A stretch of DNA of 64,000 nucleotides, from positions 3,658,001 to 3,722,000 of the forward strand of contig OY755184.1 in assembly GCA_963576735.1 (NCBI GenBank), in the 5' to 3' direction. The notes under the pieces are model-generated. The model made no database searches. It saw nothing but the letters and a program-made list of their open reading frames with translations, and was not told the DNA's origin. This stretch comes from Bedellia somnulentella (Eukaryota; Arthropoda; Insecta; Lepidoptera; Bedelliidae). How positions within the stretch are numbered: position 1 is the stretch's first letter; the number at the start of each line of letters is the position of its first letter. Both the position numbers and the translations under genes were made by a program. Shown here one piece after another: positions 42,164-53,447 of this stretch.

Positions 42164-42356
42164 ACATACATACATACATATTCTCACGGCCATGAATCCC
42201 AAAAAGGGATAGCCAGAGCTTCAGAACGATTAACTCCTCAGCCACATTTGGAAGTTGTTAGGAGACAAGACGGTAGAAATAAATTATCGCTGGTGATGGG
42301 TCTCCAACCTCATCGCCCAAAAACCACTTAAAAATGACCCATTCCCTTAGTCGCAT
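42164..42356 (-). repeat. S2 copy, 5' truncated
   Basis: (CATA)n tail at 42164-42180, module with CCAAAAAGGGATAGCC and CATCGCCCAAAAACC. It stops at TTAGTCGCAT, so the head is missing. Confidence 0.82.
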
Positions 42357-42397
42357 ACAGTTTAAATGTAATCGTACAGGTGTAATGAATTTTCCTT

Positions 42398-43886
42398 TTT
42401 AACCGAATTCAAAAAAAGGAGTGTTCTCAATTCGACCGGTATATTTTTCATTTTTTTTTATGTTTGTTCGCCGATTACTTTGCTATTTATGAACCGATTT
42501 TGATTATTATTTTTTTAATTCGAAAGAAGATACTCCCGGATTGGTACCATGATGAGGATATCAGGGTCTGATGATGGGATCCTGGAGAAATCGAGGGGAA
42601 CCCTCAAATTTTATAGGCAAATGTACCGCGTTTTACATATTTTCTGAACTTATATTGGCATTTGCTTCTGAAAATCATATTGTTATGCTGCTGAGCTGAT
42701 GATAGAAGGTGTGGATCCTCAATCACTAGGTATTAGGAAACAGTTCTTTCCACATTCTATATAGATTTATACTCCTCTTCGTAGCTTTTATGAAGAGAAG
42801 TACAGGTTCACTAAACATTTCTTTTGTTATGTTATTGTTACCGAGAAAGTACCATGAGACCAGGATCTGATGATGGCATCCCAGGAAATCGAGGGGACTG
42901 TCGAAACTCACAATTATGTGACAGTGTGTTTGTTCAAAACGCCGATAGGCCTGCCCTGTATAACGTGAGAACACTGCCTAATAAATCGTGGGTATTCTGA
43001 ACAACAGATGACAATGTCACGTGATATTCAGAAGTATTACTACCTCTGCTAACCCCTTCAGGGATATTCGGCGTGAGCGTTTGAGTCTTTCTTGAGATGT
43101 AGAATTGAAGACCATCGCCTTTCGAAGGATTTTAAGAACAATGTAAGGTTACATATGGTTGAGCCTATTTAATATCGTACTATAATAGAAATACCGGAAA
43201 TACGAAGAATAATACAGCAACTGTCGCTTCCTCATCCGAGAGGCATCTTTGCCAGGTCTACCCATCTCTAAAACTCGTAAAATAAAATAATTTTTAACAA
43301 AAAGAAAACCGACTTCATAGAAAAACAACCGAAAATAAACAATCTAGTACTAAAAAGTACGAAATAAGTTTTTTTAATTGAATATGAGTACTGTGATCGA
43401 TACCTTGGCAATTTCTTTATTCCACACGCGTCAGTTCAACCTACCTAAATATTACAATTCTCTTAAATTAATTTTTGAGTCGGTGCCAGACAAACAAAAG
43501 TAAATTCACCCTGCTATCTATCTCTGATTATTACAATCTAAACAATATATATCTATCGCCTAACGTTTTAAATGATAATACGTACAAAAATCAATTTACC
43601 CTACAACTACAAGGTACCCTACATTTTACATGTATATGAAGTGCGAAATACACACTTCTTATTATCAATTATCATCGAGGCTGGCACCGGGTCACAAATT
43701 AATTTAAGAGAATTGTAATATTTAGGTATGTTGAACTGACGCGTGTGGAATAAAGAAATTGCTAAGGTATCAATCACAGTACTCATATTCAATTAAAAAA
43801 ACTTATTTCGTACTTTTTAGTACTAGATTGTTTATTTTCGGTTGTTTTTCTATGAAGTCGGTTTTCTTTTTGTTAAAAATTATACA
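42398..43886 (+). mobile_element. Composite ACCGACTTC element, copy A
   Basis: From TTTAACCGAATTCAAAAAAA to GAAGTCGGTTTTC. The left part has TCAGGGTCTGATGATGGGAT and an S1 fragment; the right part is a foldback with arms at 43305-43495 and 43680-43870 (CACGCGTCAGTTCAACC and its inverse). It is near-identical in order to copy B. Confidence 0.82.
42905..43085 (+). repeat. S1 fragment carried in composite copy A
   Basis: TGTGACAGTGTGTTTG, ACGCCGATAGGCCTGCC and the CTAACCCCTTCAGGGATATTC module. The same fragment with the same truncation is in composite copy B, so it was co-amplified. Confidence 0.8.
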
Positions 43887-44532
43887 AAATGAGTAGGTAT
43901 ATGAAATAGAAGTCTGCGAAAAGCAACTTTACAGTCTTGTACCAATAGACACATTGGAATTAAATATTTGCTAATTCACAAAAACGGTAACATAACTTTC
44001 ATTGCATATAATTCACTGCATGTATTTATAAAATATTCACAGATTTATTATGCTATACTTACTTATATAGATTGGCAATACAAAGGCGAGACCAAAAAAA
44101 CCGGAAACGGTGTGCGTAAAGGAGTGTGTGTGCGTGACATTAGTATGGCGGATCCCACACTAGCACTATTAAAATTGATAAAAATTTACGTGTCTGTTAT
44201 TTTTGCCAAATTGTAATCTTTACAATAATTGTAGTACTATGATGACACAAGATAGTTTTATCATATTTTTGCATTGCAAAATTTGGTTTAAGATCATATA
44301 GACCTGTAATTATTTATAACAGTCTTAGTTTGGACATAAATCTCGTGCGGCGAGCGGCATGTGCCGCCCCCACCGCATCGCCGGACGTACACATGACCAA
44401 TCATGTTCTTAGATTAAGTCTTAGATGTACCAACTAACAATAGATGTAAGCTTTACTAAAATATGAACCATGTTCTGCGTTTTTTGAATTGAGATAGATT
44501 AAACATCTGCTGAAAAACTCATATCTTTTCAG
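43887..44532. other. Intron sequence before exon 3, no gene
   Basis: Mostly AT-rich, with one GC patch at 44345-44395 (GCGGCGAGCGGCATGTGCCG). Frames here lack splice support. Confidence 0.45.
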
Positions 44533-44645
44533 GTGGAAATAGGTCTAGAAGCAGGAGACGCCGTAGTGAGTGTACAAGACGAGCGGTTGCTGGTCAGTTT
44601 GTTCCTGTCTCCAGAAAACCTTGGATGGAGACATCTGGTCAACAG
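44533..44645 (+). CDS. Host gene coding exon 3 of 3 seen (113 nt), NIT-like helix
   Basis: The acceptor is ATATCTTTTCAG| and the donor is AACAG|GTATAC. The exon begins at a codon boundary, as exon 2 requires, and encodes about 37 residues, VEIGLEAGDAVVSVQDERLL then VSLFLSPENLGWRHLVNR, ending with two bases of a split codon. The pattern of a helix with a charged Q-D/E-E-R step followed by a small hydrophobic run resembles the ALVHxLQxERG region typical of NIT domains. The rest of the gene must lie beyond the window, since no convincing fourth exon was found downstream. The exon call is strong; the NIT and guanylate-cyclase reading is tentative. Confidence 0.73.
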
Positions 44646-44689
44646 GTATACTTTTTATTATTATTTATTTTTCTTTCTATTCGAAGGAT

Positions 44690-44815
44690 GTCTGAAAGAG
44701 ATTGCTTTCTGTGATAAGACCGCCAATGTACTTTTGTTATTGAATTTGTACTTGTGCATGTGTTCCTTTTTTTTAATGTGCATAAAGTGTTTTCTATTTT
44801 ATTCTATTCTATCTC
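44690..44815 (+). repeat. LINE 3'UTR-type repeat right after exon 3
   Basis: GAAAGAGATTGCTTTCTGTG, ATAAGACCGCC and TTTATTCTATTCTAT match the 10.6-kb copy. It lies in the intron 45 nt after the exon 3 donor. Confidence 0.6.
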
Positions 44816-46072
44816 TTAGTACGTATCTATTTATCAGCTAAACAGGCGTAGTACAGATATTAGTTAAGGGCCTCCCTCGAAAATTTCACTGATTTTGGTA
44901 GTTTTCAAACTCAATGAAATCCGCTCAATGAAACAATCACACTCTAAATAAAATATATGTTCAAGTTCAATATCTTTTCTTCAATAATGACGGTTCATAT
45001 TTCGTTTTCGATAATAATCGTCTAAGAAAAAAAAAATTTGTTGGGGGCTTTTTTATCGTAAAGTCTGATATTGCTGTCAGAATACTGTATATATGTTATC
45101 GATTACGTAATATTTGCGTAGACAACTGAGTAATCTATCATCTTTATGAATAATTTTTAGTCTTTTCATCCTAATTATGGAGTTATAAAGCATTTTCCCT
45201 AAATTTCAATTTCAATCTTCAGCGGGTCCCTGTGCGGAGAACGGGGCGGCAGATGGCTGTTAGCCTTCATGCGCAGAGCTTGTGTCGAATTTTTCTGTAA
45301 TAGAGCTGCTTGCCGCTTCCCGCGCTTTTTAGATAATTTATTTTGGTTGTGCGCAACATAGTCGCTTGTTTTGCTTTACATTATAAGTTTGATAACAATC
45401 GTAATATTATCGTTAATTTCACCCTCTTTTGTAAGCACAAAATGGTGCAACGCATTAGGGGCCATGCGCTGTTGATATGGGCGTGAATTCAAATCTTCTG
45501 TCCGGAACATGCTTTTTGTTTATTTCTTTCCACGTAAAATAATTTTGTTTCGGTTATGATGATAAATGCATGATTAAAAATACTGCGAATCATTCTGTTT
45601 TGTGAATACGCTCGTTTTATCCAAATGTTCTGTAACTCCAGCTGAAACAATTGTTATCTTTTTGCTTTAAATTTATGTGATGTTTTTACATCTCTTTTTA
45701 GTAAGATTAAAAATATTATTTACCTTATAATAACGTCGGAAAATTAAATAAAGAAAATAAACATGTGCAGAAAATCGAAAATTTCCAATTAAATTAAAAA
45801 CTTTTGAACAACATACATAGGTACTCACGGCTATAAATCCCTAAAAGGGGTAGCCAGAGCTGAGAAATTAAAAAATCCTCAGCCACTTTTGGAAGTTGGG
45901 TAAGAAAAAGATGGTAGAATAAAATTTTGCATTGCCCAAAAATCCCTTAAAAAGCAAACCTCTAATTAAGTAAATAAACAAATACAAAAGACGCATATTT
46001 ATAGTCTCCTTCTAACAAGAAACTATAACCAAGTATATATTTTTGAATTATTATTATGAATTATATATTATT
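44816..46072. other. No confident gene; one exon-like GC patch
   Basis: 45224-45320 follows TTTCAATCTTCAG and is open in the phase exon 3 would need, but no donor closes it and it runs to a stop at about 45360. An S2 copy lies at 45811. Confidence 0.4.
45811..45955 (-). repeat. S2 copy, 5' truncated with internal loss
   Basis: Tail, full module and AAATCCCTTAAAAAGC. The GGTGATGGGTCTCC part is deleted and the head is absent. Confidence 0.75.
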
Positions 46073-46320
46073 GCTGTGTAGTGTCGGCTTAGAATAGCAC
46101 TACCCCATTTCTTCCGGTGGGTGTACATAAGAGGCGAGTGGTAGTATTTACTAAATGCTTTATCCTGTTTTATAATTTATGCCGATTTTTTATTCAAGTG
46201 TGATTTTTGGACGTTGGGATTATATCACGTTACGTTATTTCTACTGCCATCCACGAACACTTTGTTGTGTCGGCTAAGAATAACATAATCCCCTTTTACT
46301 TGGTGTCACCTGAAACCCAC
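46073..46320 (+). repeat. S2 head fragments
   Basis: 46073-46138 is an excellent S2 head (GCTGTGTAGTGTCGGCTTAG to AAGAGGCGAG). A weak second head lies near 46265-46320. No module or tail. Confidence 0.6.
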
Positions 46321-47354
46321 TATCACGAGTTTTCTTCTCGACATATTCCCTTCCTATATTCCGAAGGTGTCATAAAAAATAGTTTTGTGAAATTAAAATT
46401 TTTGTTGTAGTTATTTTAATTTCAATAATTATATTCATCCAAGCGAGACATAATTGTAATATCAATACGCACGTAGCGATTCTACAACGTAGTACGAGAC
46501 TATTTCCGTAGTTATATATAATAGTTACTAGTGAGTCACTAGATGGCTTATTTTACGAGTTTGATTAAAGGTGAGGAAACGGCAGGGGGAAGCCCAAATG
46601 CCGTTTCAAGGTTCTCATCTTTTCGGGGGACGCCCTTAAGCTTTTGAATTTTCTAGTTAACTTAAAACTGCAATCTATCATGCTAAACAATGTTATTTTC
46701 GATTATCAAACCGCCTATAAATGTAACTTAAGCAAAAAATTATCCAGACTAATGTAGGTAAAGTAGATACCTACATAATCACTTACACTCTTAAAAAACA
46801 TAACCCTCAATCTAAAGTCGAGTAAAAAGGAATTGCATTGCAAAGTGCATTGGATGAAGTAGCCAAAGTGACGTAACCCATGCAAAGGCCGTTAAACGAG
46901 TATCTTCATTTATTTTGTCAAAACTTCAACAATCTAGTTTATTATACTGAGCAAATGCAATCGACATATTTCTAATGAAGTCGTTAATCAATTTTATAAG
47001 TTATCTGCATTGATAGTTTATGAACGAAAATTCTTAAGGTTATTACAACACACTCATTTATACGTTTTCAATGATTTACTGAATGGATATACAAACAAAT
47101 TGCATTAAGAAATAATAGTTCATTATTGCACTAGTGTGTAAAGAAAAAAAAATACAAGACGACAACGTCTCACATGCGAAAATTAGAGCAAGAGAAATAA
47201 ATGTTCTATTTTCAAATTGCCGTTTTGTCTCTGTTCCCGCTTCTAATTCGGTTTTCCGAGAAACTCTTAGGACAAGGTAATAAGAAATTTAAACCGTTAG
47301 GGACAATCTTACAGCGGAAATGATTTATTTTTGGTTTAGTCATTTAATAACTAA
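46321..47354. other. No gene seen
   Basis: Unique AT-rich DNA with a GC patch GAGGAAACGGCAGGGGGAAG near 46572. Confidence 0.45.
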
Positions 47355-47400
47355 ATACACGGCTGTTAATCCAAAATTGGCTAGCTAGAGTTCCAGAATA
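47355..47400 (-). repeat. Old S2 module remnant
   Basis: CACGGCTGTTAATCC and GGCTAGCTAGAGTTCCAG. The younger S2 at 47401 follows at once, another S2-into-S2 event. Confidence 0.4.
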
Positions 47401-47653
47401 ACATACATACATACATACATATACTCACGGCTATAAATCCCTTGAAGGGGTAGTCAGAGCTAAGGAGTTAAATTCCTCAGCCACTTTTGGAAAGTTTAGT
47501 GGAGAAATGATGCTAAAATAAAGGTTGTTGGTGATGGGTCTCCAACCGCATCACCCAAAAATTCCTTAAAAGCCTTAATACCGTTAGTTGCCTCTTACGT
47601 ACACCCACCGGCAGAAATGGGGTAGTGCTATTCTTAGCCGACACTACACAGCA
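47401..47653 (-). mobile_element. S2 copy, complete, young
   Basis: (CATA)n tail at 47401-47421 and head ending CACTACACAGC. Close to the copies at 12629 and 26270. Confidence 0.9.
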
Positions 47654-48167
47654 AATAAATATATTCCAGAATAAACAATTATAAAAATATTTCATTCAGT
47701 AAAATATTTCTTGCTTTTTGATTGTACTAGCTGTGTTGCCTAGTGAGTAATACAAGAAGGATAAGGGAATGTTTATTCGTCTTTTCACTCAGTCCCTTCC
47801 GGTATCTAATCAAAGAGAATTGAGCAAAAAGGTTAATGTGTTTTTTTTTAACTTCTATTAACGCTCTGCATTCAAGAAACGTTTCATTTCTCACTAGCGT
47901 TCCGGCCCGGCTTGGTAAAGGTAGAATGTAACTAATGGAAAATAAAAGTTCAAAATATTTATGTACAGTTTTTGTGTCGTAACATAAGTAAAAAAACTAA
48001 GAAATTTATATTCCGTTGTGGAATTATTTTAAATGTTTCTAATTTTCGTCTGTTATACAGTAACTTATTGAGAACTGAGCCTTTTTTATGCTGACTATTC
48101 ATATGAGGTATGATGTAAACGTAAAACAAGCCTTTTTAAACCACACACGTAGTATGTTATCTTATTC

Positions 48168-48407
48168 ATACATACATACATACATATACTCACGGCTATA
48201 ATTCCCTAGAAGGGGTAGCCAGAGCCAAGGGATTATATATTCCTCAGCCACTTTTGGAAGTTGAGTGGGGAAAAGGCGGTAAAATAAAGGTTTTTGGTGA
48301 TGGGTCTCCAACCGCATCGCCCAAAAATCCAATAAAAAGTTAGTCGCCTCTTACGACACCCGTGGGTAGAAAGGGGTAGCGACATTCTAAGCCGGCACTA
48401 CACAGCA
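48168..48407 (-). mobile_element. S2 copy, left half of an inverted pair
   Basis: Complete minus copy. An imperfect ~31-bp direct repeat flanks it (GTAGTATG..ATCTTATTCA, about 48138-48167 and 48411-48440). Confidence 0.88.
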
Positions 48408-48458
48408 AACCGCATATGTAGTATGCAATCTTATTCACTTTAACATATTTTTATTAAG

Positions 48459-48655
48459 GCGACTAAGGATATAGGGGCTTTTTAAGTGATTTTTGGGCGA
48501 TGTGGTTAGAGACCCGTCACCAAAAACATTTATTATTACTATCTTTTCCCCAATCAACTTCCAAAAGTGGCTGAGGAATTTCTCATTCCAAAGCTCTGGC
48601 TACCCCGTTAAGGGATTTATAGCCGTGAGTATATGAATGTATGTATGTATGTATA
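48459..48655 (+). repeat. S2 copy, right half of an inverted pair, head missing
   Basis: Starts at AAGGCGACTAAGG and ends in the GCCGTGAGTATATG module with a (GTAT)n tail. It lies 51 bp from the inverse copy. Confidence 0.85.
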
Positions 48656-48735
48656 TTTTTATTAAAACGAGTAGTAAATACCGTACGTCTTTGTTCAAAG
48701 CTTAGTTTTCATTATCTCATACAATTTGTAATCTT

Positions 48736-50220
48736 AAAACCGACTTCATAGCGGGAAAAACAAACGAAAATAAACAATCTAGTACTAAAAAGTACGAAAT
48801 AAGGTTTTTGATTGAATATGAGTACTGTGATTAATACCTTAGCAATTTCTTTATTCCACACGCGTCAGTTCAACCTACCTAAATATTAAAATTCTCTTAA
48901 ATTAATTTGTGAGCCGGTGCCAGCCTGGGGATGATTGACAATAATAAGTGTGTATTTCGCACTTCATACACATGTACAATATAGGATACCTTGTAGTTGT
49001 AGGGTAAATTTATTTTTGTACGTATTACCATTTAGAACGTTAGGCGATAGATATATATTGTTTTGATTGTAATAATCAGAGATAGATAGTAGGGTGAATT
49101 CACTTTTGTTTGACTGGCACCGACTCAAAAATTAATTTAAGAGAATTTTAATATTTAGGTAGGTTGAACTGACGCGTGTGGAATAAAGAAATTGCTAAGG
49201 TATTAATCACAGTACTCATATTCAATCAAAAACCTTATTTCGTACTTTTTAGTACTAGATTGTTTATTTTCGTTTGTTTTTCCCGCTATGAAGTCGGTTT
49301 TCTTTTTGTTAAAAGTTATTTTATTTTACGAGTTTTAGAGATGGGTAGACCTGGCAAAGATGCCTCTCGTATTAGGCAGTGCGACAGTTACTGTACCTAT
49401 TATTCTTCGTATTTGCGGTATTTCTATTATTATACGATATTAAATAGGCTCAACTATATGTAACTTTACATTGTTCTTGAAATCCCTCGAAAGGCGATGG
49501 TCTACAATTCTACATCTCAAGAAAGACTCAAACGTTCACGCCGAATATCCCCGAAGGGGTTAGCAGAGGTAGTAATACTTCTGAATATCACGTGACATTG
49601 TCACCTGTTGTTCAGAGTACCCACGCTTTGCTTGGACCCACGTTCTCACGTTATACAGAGCAGGCCTATCGGCGTTTTGAACAAATACACTGTGACATGA
49701 TTGTGAGTTTCGGCAGTCCCCTCGATTTCCTGGGATGCCATCATCAGATCCTGGTCTTATGGTACTTTCTCGGTAACAATAACATAACAAAAGAAATGTT
49801 GAGTGAACCTGTATTATCTTCATAAAAGCTACGAAGAGGAGCATAAATCTTTATAGAATGGTGAAAGAACTGTTTCCTTACTCCTAGTGATTAAGGACCC
49901 ACACCTTCCATCATCAGCTCAGCAGCATAACAATATTATGATTTTCAGAAGCAAATGCCAATACTTGTTCATAAAATATGTAAAACGCGGTACATTTGCC
50001 TATAAAATTTCAGGGTTCCCCTCGATTTCTCTAAGATCCCATCATCAGACCCTGACATCCTCACCATGGTACCAATCCGGGAGTATCTTCTTTCGAACAA
50101 AAAAATAATAATCAAAATCGGTTCACAAATGGCGAAGTAATCGGCGAACATACATAAAAAAAAAAAAAAAAAAAATATACGGTCGAATTGAGAACACTCC
50201 TTTTTTTGAAGTCGGTTAAT
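48736..50220 (-). mobile_element. Composite ACCGACTTC element, copy B
   Basis: Inverse of copy A: foldback arms at 48736-48925 and 49110-49315, then the S1 fragment, TCTGATGATGGCATCC and the ACTCCTTTTTTTGAAGTCGG end at 50215. It has a poly-A run at 50157-50175 where copy A has a short T/A tract. Confidence 0.82.
49528..49710 (-). repeat. S1 fragment carried in composite copy B
   Basis: Inverse counterpart of 42905-43085, with the same breakpoints in the S1 body. Confidence 0.8.
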
Positions 50221-50405
50221 AAATCTTCTGTTTAATACGTGTGTCCCTGGTCTCATTGAATGTTATATCGTGTTCAATACAACGCCTTCTATACATGCCT
50301 TCATGTTGAACATTCATTTCACAATATGTGATCTGAATATTTTTATTTCAATAAAGTAGGCGGTGCAATTAAATCCATATGCATTATATAAAACACACTT
50401 TAAAG

Positions 50406-50652
50406 CGCCGTGTAGTACCGGCTTAGAATGTCACTACCCCTGTCTATCCACGGTTGTCAGAGGCGACTAAGGGTGTGGAGCTTTTTCTGAGTGGTTTTTG
50501 GGCGATGCTGTTGTATTTCCATCACTAACGATACTTTATTTCTACCATCTTCTCCCTTCTACTTCCAAATGTGGATGAAAAGTTTCTAGCTCTGTAGCTC
50601 TGGCTACCACTTGTTTCGATTCATGGCCGTGAGTATATGTATGTATTTATGT
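50406..50652 (+). mobile_element. S2 copy with 9-bp TSD
   Basis: The duplication ACTTTAAAG (50397-50405 and 50653-50661) bounds GCCGTGTAGTACCGGC to CATGGCCGTGAGTATATG plus tail. Confidence 0.88.
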
Positions 50653-50682
50653 ACTTTAAAGTAAAGCACTATATGTTCTACT

Positions 50683-50792
50683 GGTGGGTGTACGTAAGAG
50701 GCGACTAACGGTATTGGGGCTTTTAAGGGATTTTCGGGCGATGCGGTTGGAGACCCATCACCAACAACCTTTACTTTTACCATCTTTTCCCT
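50683..50792 (+). repeat. S2 middle fragment
   Basis: GGTGGGTGTACGTAAGAGG to TTACCATCTTTTCCC. Both the first 40 bp and the 3' half are missing. Confidence 0.75.
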
Positions 50793-52464
50793 TATAATAT
50801 TTTTTCCTTCCTATATAATAATTAATTTAACAAGTAAAATGTTAGTTATACAATTTAGTTGAATAAATACTTTTGATGGACCTTTTTTTATAAAGCATAT
50901 TTCATACTTCCTTAATATAAATATGCCATTGTCTATCAAAGTGTTAGTAAAGACTATAGATGGCCTTGAATTTTACTGACTATCTCGAGTTTCATGAAAA
51001 TTTCATAAAATTTTCAAAAATGCCCTATTTTTCTTCACAGAATTGACACCTTTTTACAGAACATTTCTTATTTTTTTGTCAGTAGGTACAGTTTAACTAT
51101 CCTCTCCGTGTGCCCAACCCATTCCTTTTTGCAAGTATTAAAACTATTCCATTATGTTTTATTCGAGGTCATTTCTAGGCTATATTGTTTTATTGTATAT
51201 CCTCAGATAGACAGCAGAACTACAGATTCCTCTAAATTTTGCGTTGCTATTCAACTCTTGGTGTTCAAAGTACTAGTGATATTTGATTGCATAATTTACT
51301 TAATTGAGCTAACCCTATTGTTACTTGGTATGGAAATTCTGACACATAATTGAATGTACACCTAGCTACGCAGGATTCCTTAAGTGCTATCCACCATGAG
51401 TAATAAGATAACCCAGAAATTTGACACAGAAATAGTAATGCGATTTAATAGAGTATATCATAGATAAAAAAAACGTTAGATAGGTCATTTACGAGGAAAC
51501 GGGCGCTTACGAGTGGCACCGATTGCGGCAGATGAACACACACCACTAGAAATATATCCAAACAACACATTTTAAAGCAAGCGCTAAAAAGAGATAAACA
51601 TATTTTCTCTGTACTGTTGTGAAATATGACACTAAGACGACCGTTTGACAAAGAATAACTAAGACCTACACGCACGATTTTTTATAAAATATTATTAAAA
51701 CGTTGTAAATTTATAATACTTACGAATGATAAGTAATCTCATCATTTTAGTAGTTTTTCTACTATAGTTTGTGCAAAATCTCATCACACACGACGGCAGT
51801 CTCGATTATTTTGATAAACAAACACGCCAAAACAGGTGAACGACTGCGACGGCAGCTAGTGCGCGACTGAAGTCAGATGAGCCATTTAGCCTGTTTTTAA
51901 AGTGCCACTTATGAGCGCGCATAACTTATCTACGGTTTTTTATTAGTACATCTATGGAGTATATAGTATGATTTGATACAAGAATTGTCACTCCACAGAG
52001 ATTTAGATTCAATTCAGGATTTGAACTCGTGTTCTCAAGATTGCATTCTACACAACTGAGATACCAAACTCGATACAAACATAATTTATATCATACTTTT
52101 ATAAAACTGCAACGTATTTGCAGAAATTGTGCAATTTTATTTTGTTATGTGACTCACTGTTTTGCAATTCCTATTTGAGAACATTTCTGTTCAATCTGTA
52201 TTTGTCCTTGTAATCTTCTACAACAATATCTTATTCTTCAGTTTAGACGAGACTTATGTTAAAGGCTTTGTTTTATGACATTAGAAAATGCATTGTTGTT
52301 TAGGATACATTTTAATTATTTGCTGTCAGCTTGTTACAATTAAATTTTGTAATCGTTGCATGCGCTATGTCGCCAATGTCGCTATTGGATTAAGACATGT
52401 ACAATATGTACACATTTCGTCTCGGAATAGAAATTTAAGCTGTTGGCTTGATACGTGTTTGTAT
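50793..52464. other. No gene seen
   Basis: Long AT-rich stretch with only short frames. A GC patch at 51840-51910 has no recognised family. Confidence 0.5.
51094..51131 (-). repeat. Very short LINE-A coding remnant
   Basis: Only the segment equivalent to ATCCTCTCTATGTGCCCAA and the following CCATTCCTTTTT remains. The match is short and could be coincidental. Confidence 0.35.
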
Positions 52465-52788
52465 ATGTAACATAACATAAACTTTCACGCCGAATATCCC
52501 CGAAGGAGTTGGCAGATGTACTAATACTTCTAAACATCACGTGACATTGTCACCTGGCGTTCAGAGTACCCATTTTTTGCATGGACAGTGTACTCACGTG
52601 ATAGGGGGCAAGCCTATCGCCGTTTTTTACGAATAAACGGTCACATGACTAAGTACAACTCAGCCATGTGGGTTTCCTCACGATGTTTTCCCTCACCGTT
52701 AACAACCGTTTTAAATTAACCACACATATGTCTTTATAAAAGACAAATTGGTGTACACTAGTCGCTTGCACGTTGCCAGTGTTCTACC
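52465..52788 (-). repeat. S1 copy abutting the satellite array
   Basis: Tail, 3' module and body are present. The tRNA head stops at GTTCTACCG, where the satellite starts, and about 20 bp around the B-box are missing. Confidence 0.85.
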
Positions 52789-53447
52789 GAAACCGATCAG
52801 ATATAGACCCAAAGCTTCTAGCCACTCTGTAAGTGGTGTCAGTAGAATCGCCTCGGTTAGTTCTATGCAAAACATATCAAGTCATATTATTATGAAGAGC
52901 TTTTAACCCTTCATTCGTATGGTACAATCCAGCGGCCGATTGCGCTCAAACAAATAGCTATGATAACGTCGACCAAAAGCTTCTAGCCACCCTGATAGTG
53001 GTGTCAGTAGAAGCGCCTTAGTTAGTTCTATGCAAAACATATCAAGTCATATTATTATGAAGAGCTTTTAACCCTCCTTTGATATGTAGAGTATAAAGTC
53101 GAAATGAAAAATATTAAAAAAACCGATTAGATAAAGACCCAAAGCTTCTAGCCACTCTGTAAGTGGTGTCAGTAGAAGCGCCTCGGTTAGTTCTATGCAA
53201 AACATATCAAGTCATATTATTATGAAGAGCTTTTAACCCTTCATTCGTATGGTACAATCCAGCGGCCGATTGCGCTCATACGAATAGCTAAGATAAATTT
53301 GACCAAAAGTTTCTAGCCATCCTGATAGTGGTGTCAGTAGAAGCGTGTGAATTTGTCCTTTAAAACCACGACCCAAACATACCATTATGAAGAGCTTTTA
53401 ACCCTCCTTTGACATGTAGAGTATAAAGTCGAAATGAAAAATATTAA

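Larger units (their letters stand above)
35431..44532 (+). other. Inferred intron of about 9.1 kb between host exons 2 and 3
   Basis: It lies between a GTTTGT donor and a TTTTCAG acceptor, both at codon boundaries. It contains S3, four S1 insertions or fragments, ACCGACTTC-end elements, a 145-bp minisatellite, a perfect 42-bp palindrome and one half of the inverted composite pair. Confidence 0.6.
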
